DNA of 64,000 nt, taken from Sphingomonas sp. SORGH_AS_0879 (GTDB taxonomy: Bacteria; Pseudomonadota; Alphaproteobacteria; Sphingomonadales; Sphingomonadaceae). The notes beneath the pieces are model-generated. The model was not told the origin of the DNA, searched no databases, and saw only the letters and a program-made list of their open reading frames with translations. This document shows, piece after piece, positions 26,241-33,716 of the stretch; positions within the stretch are counted from its first letter, which is position 1; each line of letters begins with the position of its first letter. Made by a program: the position numbers and the translations under genes. Location: NCBI RefSeq assembly GCF_030819175.1, contig NZ_JAUTBJ010000002.1, positions 3,123,001 to 3,187,000 of the forward strand, written 5' to 3'.

Positions 26241-27113
26241 TTGCTGGCGACCCTGGCGGTGCTCCTCCAGACCCGGAGCGTCACGGGGACCGCCCGGCGG
26301 CTGGGACTGAGCCAGCCGACGGTCAGTCGTTCGCTGGCAGAATTGCGGCACATCCTCGACGATCCTCTTCTGGTCAGGACCAGCGGCGGGATGCAGCGGA
26401 CCCGGCGTGCCGAGGGGCTGGTCGGTCCCGTCGAGGAATGGCTCGCCTCCACCAGTGCCCTGCTCCATGCGCCCAGCTTCGCGCCGGACACGCTGGAGCG
26501 ATGCTTCCGGATCGCCTCGACCGACTATGGCGTCCTGACGGTGATCGCCCCCGCGCTCGCGGCGATCACCGCCGAGGCTCCGGCGGTCACGATCGACATC
26601 GTGCCGTTCAGCCCGGACATGATGCAGAAGCTCGCCTCGGGCGAGATCGACCTGGTCGTCTCGGGCCTGCCGACGGAACGGGATACGGTCCCCAGCCGCG
26701 CGCTCTTCTCCGACACGTTCCGCTGCATCATGCGCCAGGGTCATGCGCTGGCGGGCCGGGACGCGCCACTGCCGCTCGATGATTTTTTCGCCTGGCCGCA
26801 TATCGGCGTGGTGGTCGGCGACATGGCCGTCGACGGGGTCGAACACCGGCTGGGCAGCCGCAGCGCCGAGCGGCGTATCACGGCCCGCTTGCCCTATTTC
26901 CATGCCGCACCCGCGCTTCTGGCGGGCAGCGACGCGCTGATGACCCTGCCCAGCCGGGCCGCCACGCGCTTCGCCGACAGCCATGGTCTGGCGATCCGCC
27001 CCGCGCCGGAGATTATCGCCCCGCTCGACTATCGCCTGCTCTGGCATCCACGCAGCGCGCGCGACCAGGCGACCCAGTGGCTCGCCGACCTGCTGGCCAG
27101 CCATTGCGCATGA
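26241..27113 (+). CDS. LysR-family transcriptional regulator
   Basis: The product carries a LysR helix-turn-helix at its very start (LQTRSVTGTARRLGLSQPTVSRSLAEL) and an effector-binding domain to about residue 290. No ATG or GTG lies at the usual place. The frame is open only back to a stop at 26199-26201 and encodes HPGHIDLN before the TTG used here (26241). That part clearly belongs to the family (typical start ...HIDLNLLATL). The real start may be an unusual ATT at 26214 with AGAGG before it, or a small deletion may have removed the true start. It precedes a TonB-dependent receptor and flavin/PepSY genes on the same strand and is a likely regulator of them. Confidence 0.82.
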   Translation: MLATLAVLLQTRSVTGTARRLGLSQPTVSRSLAELRHILDDPLLVRTSGGMQRTRRAEGLVGPVEEWLASTSALLHAPSFAPDTLERCFRIASTDYGVLTVIAPALAAITAEAPAVTIDIVPFSPDMMQKLASGEIDLVVSGLPTERDTVPSRALFSDTFRCIMRQGHALAGRDAPLPLDDFFAWPHIGVVVGDMAVDGVEHRLGSRSAERRITARLPYFHAAPALLAGSDALMTLPSRAATRFADSHGLAIRPAPEIIAPLDYRLLWHPRSARDQATQWLADLLASHCA

Positions 27114-27120
27114 CCGGGAT

Positions 27121-27135
27121 GAATAAGCATTATTC
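27121..27135. promoter_or_regulatory. Palindromic operator candidate before the receptor operon
   Basis: GAATAA-GCA-TTATTC is a perfect 6-3-6 palindrome 86 bases before the receptor start and 8 bases after lysR. It could bind the LysR protein or an iron regulator. It does not match the classical Fur box well. Confidence 0.45.
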
Positions 27136-27220
27136 GTATTTCGCGTCTGGCCGGTCCCCGACCCAGACGGCATAGGGCTGCGAACGACTTGCAATAGCAA
27201 GCGCCAAAACGGGAACCTCC

Positions 27221-29206
27221 ATGCCGACCATCGCAAACCGCTCGACCGCGGCGCTCATCGCGCTCGCCTGCTCCACACCCGCGCTCGCCGCCGGTTCGGA
27301 GCCGACACCCACCGAACAGACGACCCGCGCGGATGAGATCGTCGTCACCGCCTCGGGCGGGCGCGAGCAACAGGTCAAGAACGCGCCCGCCTCGATCAGC
27401 GTGCTGACCCGCGAGGATCTGGACCGGCTGCCTTACCGCGAGGTCACCGATGCGCTGCTGGAGATTCCGGGCGTCACCGTGACGCCGGGCGAGGGCAATA
27501 GCCGCGATATCTCGATCCGCGGCATGGCCCCGCAATATACGCTGATCCTGGTCGACGGTAAGCGCCTGTCGAGCCGCGAGACCCGCACCAATGGCGGCAA
27601 CATCTCCGAAGGCGGACAATTGCCGCCGCTGGAGGCGATCGAGCGGATCGAGGTCGTGCGCGGGCCGATGTCGTCGCTCTACGGATCGGACGCGATGGGC
27701 GGCGTGGTCAACATCATCACCCGCCGGATCGCCAAGACCTGGCGCGGCAGCGCGCGCGTCAACGGGACGATGCAGCTCGGCTCCGACTATGGCAATGTCG
27801 GCGACGGCAATTTCTACCTGTCCGGCCCGATCGCCGGATCGGTCGGCATCCAGTTGCAGGGCGCGGCGACCCGGCGTGCCGAGGACCGCGTCATCGGCGG
27901 TTCGCCCGAGCGTCAGGACGAGAGCCTGGCGGGCAAGATCGGCTGGAACGCCGGACCCGATCACAGCTTCCTCGCCGAACTCGGCTATTATCGCCAGACC
28001 GTGACGACGACGGCGGGCAAGACGGTGGCGACCAGCGCGACCGTGCCGGTCGGCACCGAGACGATCCAGTCGCAACGGCGCGCCGTCGGCTCGATCAGCC
28101 ATAGCGGCCGCTGGGGCTTCGCCACATCGGAAAGCTATCTCCAGCTGGAGGATGCAAAGAGCATCCAGGACGGCAAGCAGATCAAGAACCTGGTCGGCCA
28201 GTCGATCTGGATGGTGCCATTGCCGTCCAACTCCCTGAGCGTCGGCGCTTTCTATCGCCATGAGGACCTGACCGACACGGTCGGCAACCTTCTGGCGGGC
28301 TCGACCCGCGACGGCGCGCGGCGGCGGCAGATGGCGTTGTTCGCGGAAAACGAGCTGACCCTGCTGACCGGGCTGCGGCTGACCGGCGGGCTGCGCATGG
28401 ACGACGATCAGCAATATGGCACCCACTGGACGCCGCGTATCTATGGCGTGTGGGAGATCGACCGCGCCTTCACGCTGAAGGGCGGCTATTCGCAGGGCTT
28501 CCGCGCGCCCAATCTGCGTCAGACCCTGGCAGATTGGGGCCAGTCGAGCCGGGGCGGCACCATCTATGGCAATCCCGACCTGTCACCGGAAACCTCACGC
28601 ACCGTCGAGGCCGGATTGCTCTATGACGGCGGCGCGGTGCAGGCGAGCCTGACCGCCTATGACACGCGGTTCAACGACAAGATCACCCGCGTCACTTGTC
28701 TGGTCGCCAATGCCTGGTGCACGGGCGAGCCGCTCAGTTCGATCGGCCGTCCGCCGACGACCTATGTCAATGTCGACCGCGCCAAGGTGCGCGGGATCGA
28801 AGCGACGGTGGATGTCCCGCTGACCCGGACGCTGCGGCTGAACGCGACGGGGACGCTGACCGATTCCGAGCAGTTGAGCGGGGCCAATATCGGTGCGGCG
28901 CTGAACGACACACCCAAGCAGCAGGCCAGCGCCTCGCTCAACTGGAAGCCGAACACGCGGTTCAGCGGCTATGTGCGCGGCATCTTTCGTGGCGAGGAGG
29001 CGATCACCGAGGCGCAGATCAGCGGCAATGCGACCGTCGCCCCCTCCTATACGACCGTGGACATCGGCGCGTCCTACAAGATGACGCGGCGCTTCACCCT
29101 GCACGGCGGCGTCATGAACCTGTTCGACAAGCGGCTGACCTTCGAGCGGTTCGGCTATGTCATCGATCCGGCGCGGGTCTGGATGGGGATCGCGGCGCGG
29201 TTCTGA
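27221..29206 (+). CDS. TonB-dependent receptor, FepA/CirA-like
   Basis: The 661-residue product has a signal peptide (about 1-26), the TonB-box region ADEIVVTASGG and a plug at about 45-160 with SISVLTREDLDRLPYREV and IERIEVVRGPMSSLYGSD. The barrel ends VWMGIAARF with terminal Phe. Its length and plug motifs resemble catecholate siderophore, haem or colicin receptors (FepA, CirA, BtuB group). The four downstream genes (PepSY, DUF2271, DUF4198, ApbE) suggest metal import coupled to flavin-based reduction; the metal is not known. Confidence 0.92.
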   Translation: MPTIANRSTAALIALACSTPALAAGSEPTPTEQTTRADEIVVTASGGREQQVKNAPASISVLTREDLDRLPYREVTDALLEIPGVTVTPGEGNSRDISIRGMAPQYTLILVDGKRLSSRETRTNGGNISEGGQLPPLEAIERIEVVRGPMSSLYGSDAMGGVVNIITRRIAKTWRGSARVNGTMQLGSDYGNVGDGNFYLSGPIAGSVGIQLQGAATRRAEDRVIGGSPERQDESLAGKIGWNAGPDHSFLAELGYYRQTVTTTAGKTVATSATVPVGTETIQSQRRAVGSISHSGRWGFATSESYLQLEDAKSIQDGKQIKNLVGQSIWMVPLPSNSLSVGAFYRHEDLTDTVGNLLAGSTRDGARRRQMALFAENELTLLTGLRLTGGLRMDDDQQYGTHWTPRIYGVWEIDRAFTLKGGYSQGFRAPNLRQTLADWGQSSRGGTIYGNPDLSPETSRTVEAGLLYDGGAVQASLTAYDTRFNDKITRVTCLVANAWCTGEPLSSIGRPPTTYVNVDRAKVRGIEATVDVPLTRTLRLNATGTLTDSEQLSGANIGAALNDTPKQQASASLNWKPNTRFSGYVRGIFRGEEAITEAQISGNATVAPSYTTVDIGASYKMTRRFTLHGGVMNLFDKRLTFERFGYVIDPARVWMGIAARF

Positions 29207-29296
29207 GCCATGACGGAAAAATCACTTCTGCAAGTCGCTCGCAATAGCTAAGACGGCTGTCGACCAGCACCGTGCCGCAAGGACGATTCCCTCTCG

Positions 29297-29953
29297 ATGC
29301 CCGACCGACCGCCCTCTTCCGCCGCCACCCGCACACCGCGCCCGCCGCGCAAGGCACGGGCGATCTGGCTGCGACAGCTTCATACCTGGCACTGGATCAG
29401 CGCGGCCCTGTCGCTGACGGGGATGATGCTGTTCGCGGTGACCGGGCTGACGCTCAACCATGCCGCGTCGATCGGGGCGGAGCCGCGCGTGACCCAAGGC
29501 GGCGGCGTGCTGCCCGCCCCCCTGCTCGGCCAGTTGAAGGGCCCGCATGACGCCAAGGCACCCCTGCCCGACGCGGTGGCACGCGCGATCGCGGACCGAT
29601 ACGCGCTCGACCCCAGCGGCCATGCCGCCGAATGGTCCGACGAGGAGGTCTATGTCGCCATGCCGTCGCCGGGCACCGACGCCTGGGTCAGCATCGACCG
29701 GAGCAATGGCCGGGTTTCGACCGAGACGACCTGGCGCGGCTGGGTCTCCTATCTCAACGACCTGCACAAGGGGCGGAACACCGGCGACGCCTGGTTCTGG
29801 TTCATCGACGCCTTTGCGGTCGCCTGCCTGATCTTCACCCTGACCGGCCTGCTGCTGCTCCAGCTTCACGCCAGGCATCGACCATCGACCTGGCCGCTGG
29901 CCGGTGCCAGCCTGGCGATCCCTGTGCTGCTCGCCCTTTTCCTGATTCATTGA
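29297..29953 (+). CDS. PepSY-associated inner-membrane protein
   Basis: The 218-residue product has a basic cytosolic N-terminus, a membrane helix at about 35-55 (SLTGMMLFAVTGLTLNHAAS), a periplasmic PepSY-like domain at about 60-160 containing the family motif YLNDLHKGR, and two C-terminal helices from about 170 (FIDAFAVACLIFTLTGLLLL and a second ending the protein). PepSY_TM proteins of this kind are linked to ferric-siderophore reduction. It begins the four-gene set after the receptor, 13 bases before DUF2271. It probably anchors or passes electrons to periplasmic flavoproteins. Confidence 0.85.
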   Translation: MPDRPPSSAATRTPRPPRKARAIWLRQLHTWHWISAALSLTGMMLFAVTGLTLNHAASIGAEPRVTQGGGVLPAPLLGQLKGPHDAKAPLPDAVARAIADRYALDPSGHAAEWSDEEVYVAMPSPGTDAWVSIDRSNGRVSTETTWRGWVSYLNDLHKGRNTGDAWFWFIDAFAVACLIFTLTGLLLLQLHARHRPSTWPLAGASLAIPVLLALFLIH

Positions 29954-29966
29954 ACGGAGGACATCC

Positions 29967-30446
29967 ATGTTCAAAGCCCCGCTGATCGCAACCGCCATCC
30001 TTGCCGTGCCCACCGCCGCCAGTGCGGCCAGCACGGTGAGCGTCACCATCCCGCGCCTGAACGTCGCCGAATATCACCGTCCCTATGTCGCCGGATGGCT
30101 GGAGCCCGCAGGCGGCGGTCCGGCGCGCACCCTGTTCGTCTGGTATGACGTCCGCAAGGCGGGGGCGGAGCCGGGGACCAAATGGCTCGCCGATCTGCGT
30201 AGCTGGTGGCGCAAGGGGGGCCGTGGCCTGACCCTGCCCGCCAATGGCGTCTCCGGCGCGACCCGGCCGCCCGGCACCTATCGCATTGCGCTGCCCGCCA
30301 ACCTGCCCGCCGGGCAATATGTCCTGCATGTCGAGGCGGCGCGCGAGACCGGGGGCCGCGAGCTGGTGTCGATCCCGCTGAACGCCCCCGCCGGTACGGG
30401 CTCCGCCACCGGTTCCACCGAGCTCGGCTCGGTCACCATTCGTTGA
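29967..30446 (+). CDS. DUF2271 periplasmic protein with a flavinylation-like sequon
   Basis: The 159-residue product has a signal peptide (about 1-20, ending ASAAS) and a compact beta-rich domain (VAGWLEPAGGGPARTLFVWYD, WLADLRSWWRKGG) typical of DUF2271. The segment NGVSGATRPPG places Thr99 in a context like the ApbE target sequon (D/N-x-x-S/T-G-A-T), where FMN is attached through a phosphoester to Thr. The same operon encodes an ApbE. I infer that this protein carries covalent FMN and shuttles electrons in the periplasm; this is not demonstrated. A start codon is preceded by GGAGG. Confidence 0.85.
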   Translation: MFKAPLIATAILAVPTAASAASTVSVTIPRLNVAEYHRPYVAGWLEPAGGGPARTLFVWYDVRKAGAEPGTKWLADLRSWWRKGGRGLTLPANGVSGATRPPGTYRIALPANLPAGQYVLHVEAARETGGRELVSIPLNAPAGTGSATGSTELGSVTIR

Positions 30447-30460
30447 ACAGGGAGTTCAAA

Positions 30461-31327
30461 ATGCGCCGACTTTCGATGCTGATCGCCACGGTCAGCCTGA
30501 CCTGCCTCGCCCCGCCCGCGCTCGCGCACCGCATGTGGCTGTTGCCCTCCACCACGACGCTGGCCGACACTGGTCAGTGGGTGACGGTCGATGCGGCGAT
30601 TTCCAACGACCTCTTCTATCCCGATCACGTCGCCTTTCCGCTGGAGCAGGTGAAGGTCTGGACGCCTGAGGGAACCCCGGCGGAGGTGCAGAACGGCGCC
30701 ACCGGCCGCTATCGCACGACCTTCGACGTCAAGATCGACCGCCCCGGCACCTGGAAGATCGGCAGCGAGATGAACGCGGTGATGGGCAGCTTCACGCTGA
30801 ACGGCGAGACGTGGCGCGTCGGGCGGCGGCGTGGGCCCGGAGGTCCGGGCGGCGGCGCACCCGGCCAGTCCGGCGCCCCGGTGCGGTCCGTCGCGACGGT
30901 CGAGGAGATCCCGGCCAATGCCACCGATGTGAAGCTGACCGAGAGCATCAGCCGCAACTTCACCTTCGTCACCGCCGGGGCACCGACCACCGCCGCCTTC
31001 ACGCCGACGGGCAAGGGGCTGGAGTTCCAGCCGATCAGCCACCCCTCCTCGCTGGTCGCCGACGAGCCCGGCCAGTTCCGCTTCCTGATCGACGGCAAGC
31101 CCGCCGCCGGGATCAAGGTCACGGTCGTGCCCGGCAGCAAGAAGTTCCGCGCCGCCGAACAGGCGCAGGAGCTGACGACCGGCACGGACGGCGTGGTCCG
31201 AGTGACATGGCCCATTGCGGGGACCTATTGGATCAGCGCGACCGCGACCGATGCGCATCCCAGCATCCCGCGCGCGACCGAACGGCGCATGAGCTACACC
31301 ACCACGGTCGAGGTCCCCGCGCCCTGA
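30461..31327 (+). CDS. DUF4198 periplasmic protein
   Basis: The 288-residue product starts with a signal peptide whose predicted cut (after PPALA) leaves His as the first mature residue (HRMWLLPSTT). This is typical of DUF4198 proteins, which are related to metal-binding NikM-like domains. A central Gly/Pro/Arg-rich linker (about residues 123-145) separates two beta domains, the second ending in an Ig-like fold with DGVVRVTWPIAGTYWISA. It follows DUF2271 by 14 bases and its stop overlaps the apbE start (ATGA), so translation is probably coupled. A metal-sensing or metal-delivery role is inferred from family and context. Confidence 0.85.
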   Translation: MRRLSMLIATVSLTCLAPPALAHRMWLLPSTTTLADTGQWVTVDAAISNDLFYPDHVAFPLEQVKVWTPEGTPAEVQNGATGRYRTTFDVKIDRPGTWKIGSEMNAVMGSFTLNGETWRVGRRRGPGGPGGGAPGQSGAPVRSVATVEEIPANATDVKLTESISRNFTFVTAGAPTTAAFTPTGKGLEFQPISHPSSLVADEPGQFRFLIDGKPAAGIKVTVVPGSKKFRAAEQAQELTTGTDGVVRVTWPIAGTYWISATATDAHPSIPRATERRMSYTTTVEVPAP

Positions 31328-32316
31328 TGACGCCCGCGCCCCGCCCCGTTCCGCGGATCGCCGTGCCGGTCGCGCTCGACCCGGCGGCATTCCAGGAATG
31401 GGACCGGGGCGCACAGACGGTATCGCTGGGCGGCGAGACGATGGGCACCGGCTGGCGCGTGCATTTCGCTCGCCCGCGCGACCTCGATCCTGAGGTGCTG
31501 GGCGCCGCCATCCAGACCCGGCTCGACGCACTGGTCGGGGAGATGAGCCATTGGGCGGCGGACTCGCATCTTTCGCGGTTCAACGCCGGGGCGGCGGGGA
31601 CATGGGTCACCCTGCCGCCCGATTTCGCGACGGTCATGGCGACGGGTCTTGCCATCGCCCGCCGCTCTGACGGTGCCTTCGATCCGACGATCGGGGCATT
31701 GGTCGATCTTTGGGGCTATGGCGCCACGCCCGCCCCCCATGCCCCCGATGGTGCGGCGTTCCGCGACGCGCTTGCCTCCGGCGGCTGGCATCGCCTGAAC
31801 TATGAACCCCTGCCCCGCCGCCTTTGCCAGCCGGGCGGCCTGCGGCTGGATTTGTCCGGCATCGCCAAAGGTCATGCGGTCGACCGGATCGCCGATCTGC
31901 TGGCCGATCGGGGCGTGCGCCATGCGCTGGTCGAAATCGGCGGCGAACTGGTCGGGCGCGGATTGCGGCCTGATGGCGATCCCTGGTGGGTCGATCTGGA
32001 AACGCCGGACGACCGGTTCGCGCCGCTGCGGGTCGCGCTCCACCAACTCGCGGTCGCGACATCGGGGGACTATGTCCGGGGTCGGCATACGATCGATCCC
32101 CGAACCGGTCGCCCGGTCGCGCATGCGATGAGCGTCAGCGTCCTCCACTCATCCGCCATGCATGCCGATGCCTGGGCGACTGCGCTGGGCGTCGCCCAAC
32201 CCGAGGATGCCCGCGTTCTGGCGATCCGCGAAGGGCTGGCCGCCCGCTTCCTGTGGCGTACGCCGGGCGAACCGATCGAATGGATCAGCCCCGCGCTGCA
32301 CACCATGTTGGCCTGA
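31327..32316 (+). CDS. apbE: FAD:protein FMN transferase
   Basis: The 329-residue product matches ApbE, which cleaves FAD and attaches FMN covalently to Thr/Ser of target proteins. Motifs seen are ETMGTGWRV near the start, SRFNAG, AFDPTIGALVDLWGYG, the DLSGIAKGHAVDRIADLL block, VEIGGELVGRG, and a metal-site-like HTIDPRTGRPV near residue 258. Most ApbE proteins are exported lipoproteins; no signal peptide or lipobox is visible here, so this one may act in the cytosol or be exported another way. The start overlaps the DUF4198 stop. Its likely client is the DUF2271 protein two genes upstream. Confidence 0.92.
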   Translation: MTPAPRPVPRIAVPVALDPAAFQEWDRGAQTVSLGGETMGTGWRVHFARPRDLDPEVLGAAIQTRLDALVGEMSHWAADSHLSRFNAGAAGTWVTLPPDFATVMATGLAIARRSDGAFDPTIGALVDLWGYGATPAPHAPDGAAFRDALASGGWHRLNYEPLPRRLCQPGGLRLDLSGIAKGHAVDRIADLLADRGVRHALVEIGGELVGRGLRPDGDPWWVDLETPDDRFAPLRVALHQLAVATSGDYVRGRHTIDPRTGRPVAHAMSVSVLHSSAMHADAWATALGVAQPEDARVLAIREGLAARFLWRTPGEPIEWISPALHTMLA

Positions 32317-32337
32317 GCATCAAGCTCGGCGTTTGTT
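32311..32337 (+). terminator. Probable intrinsic terminator after apbE
   Basis: A hairpin (GCC-T-GAGC, loop ATCAA, GCTC-GGC) covers the apbE stop codon and is followed by GTTTGTTT. It is of moderate strength and fits the end of the receptor-to-apbE operon, facing the convergent Tad genes. Confidence 0.5.
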
Positions 32338-32346
32338 TCCCGGAGG

Positions 32347-33123
32347 TCATACCGAGGGGACTGCTGCGCTATAGAGGCGGCAATCCGCGCGTCTGCCCCC
32401 GGCAAGCTGACCATCGTTGCGGAGCGAATACGCCGTTCTCTCACGGACATTGAACGCCATGACCCGTCGGATCCGCAGATTTCCCAGTGCCGAGGTGATC
32501 AGGCTGATCGGCGCGAGCGGCTGGTAATCATAGACCAGCTCGACGACCATCACCGCGGTGCCGGTCGACGCGGCGATACGGTGGCCCACATTCCCCATCC
32601 CGTCCAGCGCGAACGCATCTTCGACGGCGCCATGGTCGCTGTTCGCATTGTCGTCCAGATTGGAGACCGCCGCACCGGCACCGTCGAGGGGTCCGCCGAG
32701 CGTCGAGGTCACGGCCAATGCTCCGGCGCAACGCTGCCACCTGATCCATTGGCGATAGCCATTGGGATTGTCGCTCGACACCGGTCCCTTGCCATCGGGC
32801 CCGGTCACGGTGGTGCGCTGTTCCAGGTCGGACAGGATGATGCGGCCATGCGCCGCCAGCGAAAGCGGCTCCCCCATCTTCATGGCGCCGATCATCAGTT
32901 CGGTGATGTCCGCCTCGTCTATGGTCGTCCGGACGCGTCCCGCATTGTCGGCCACGGCCATCGCGATCTGCGACATTCGCAGATTGGCCATGACGTAATT
33001 GCCCAGTTCCACCCCGCCCACGCCCAGCAACAGGATGACCGGGGCCGCGATCGCGAACTCGATCATGGCGACGCCCCGCCGCGCCCGCGCAAGCGCGGCG
33101 AAATGCTGGCGGAGGGCGCTCAA
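32347..33123 (-). CDS. TadE/TadG-like pseudopilin-type protein
   Basis: The 258-residue product has a basic start and the TadE-type membrane helix preceded by a short leader (RRGVAMIEFAIAAPVILLLG, Glu in the fifth position after the presumed cut). A long extracytosolic domain follows. The TTG at 33123 is chosen because it overlaps the previous stop (TTGA), indicating coupled translation; there is no ATG near the helix. TadE-like proteins are minor parts of Flp/Tad pili. The third gene of a tadG-tadE-tadE operon; the assembly ATPase and secretin are not in this window. Confidence 0.8.
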   Translation of the reverse strand: MSALRQHFAALARARRGVAMIEFAIAAPVILLLGVGGVELGNYVMANLRMSQIAMAVADNAGRVRTTIDEADITELMIGAMKMGEPLSLAAHGRIILSDLEQRTTVTGPDGKGPVSSDNPNGYRQWIRWQRCAGALAVTSTLGGPLDGAGAAVSNLDDNANSDHGAVEDAFALDGMGNVGHRIAASTGTAVMVVELVYDYQPLAPISLITSALGNLRIRRVMAFNVRERTAYSLRNDGQLAGGRRADCRLYSAAVPSV

Positions 33124-33716
33124 TGGCACAGCGTGGCGGGCTCGGCCTGCGATGCGTAGGGCTGATTCTTCAGCATCGTCGTGGCGGTCAGCGTGGTCAT
33201 GACGCTCCACCCCATCAGCTTTCGCATGGGCATGATCTCGGGATAGGTCACCGTTGCGGTATAGAGGACCACATCGTCCGACCCGCCGGTCCCCGCCCTG
33301 GCGGCATCGGCATCCCATATTCCGTTTCCGTTGATGTCGATGAAACAGTCCCCGGCATTATAGATGCCCAGCGGCGGCTTGTCGGTGACGATCGGCTCGG
33401 CCCTGGCGATCTGCTGGAATTTGCCATAGCTGGTGGGCGCGACGACGACCCTGGCGTCGCGCGAGATGGCCGAGACGCTGTCCTGGACCAGGGCGGTCAA
33501 TTGCACCGCCGTCGTGCCGGTTCCCACGGTGACCCGGCGTGCGGCGCGGTCGAGCGAATCCTGGACCTGGGTGGCGACATATTGTCGATAGCCCAGATCG
33601 AACAATCCGCACATCATGGCGATGGCGGGCAAGGATATCAGGGCGAACTCGACCACGGTGGCGCCGCGCCTGTCCCCGCCGATCCGCGAGAGGATGGTCA
33701 TCCGCCGCCCCCTCAT
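33120..33716 (-). CDS. TadE-family protein
   Basis: The 198-residue product shows a TadE helix (RRGATVVEFALISLPAIAMM) close to its N-terminus with the conserved Glu, followed by a domain with an acidic DINGNGIWDADAA loop that could bind calcium. The ATG at 33716 overlaps the upstream TadG-like stop (ATGA); an ATG at 33701 is the alternative. Its stop overlaps the next gene's TTG. The three genes form one tightly coupled operon. Confidence 0.85.
   Translation of the reverse strand: MRGRRMTILSRIGGDRRGATVVEFALISLPAIAMMCGLFDLGYRQYVATQVQDSLDRAARRVTVGTGTTAVQLTALVQDSVSAISRDARVVVAPTSYGKFQQIARAEPIVTDKPPLGIYNAGDCFIDINGNGIWDADAARAGTGGSDDVVLYTATVTYPEIMPMRKLMGWSVMTTLTATTMLKNQPYASQAEPATLCH

Noticed and set aside
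27145..27168. Hairpin GTCTGG...CCAGAC as terminator of lysR
   Set aside because: The stem is short and interrupted, and no T-run follows.
26157..27236. Minus-strand open frame over the LysR gene
   Set aside because: The plus strand gives a complete LysR domain set; the minus product has no recognisable motif.
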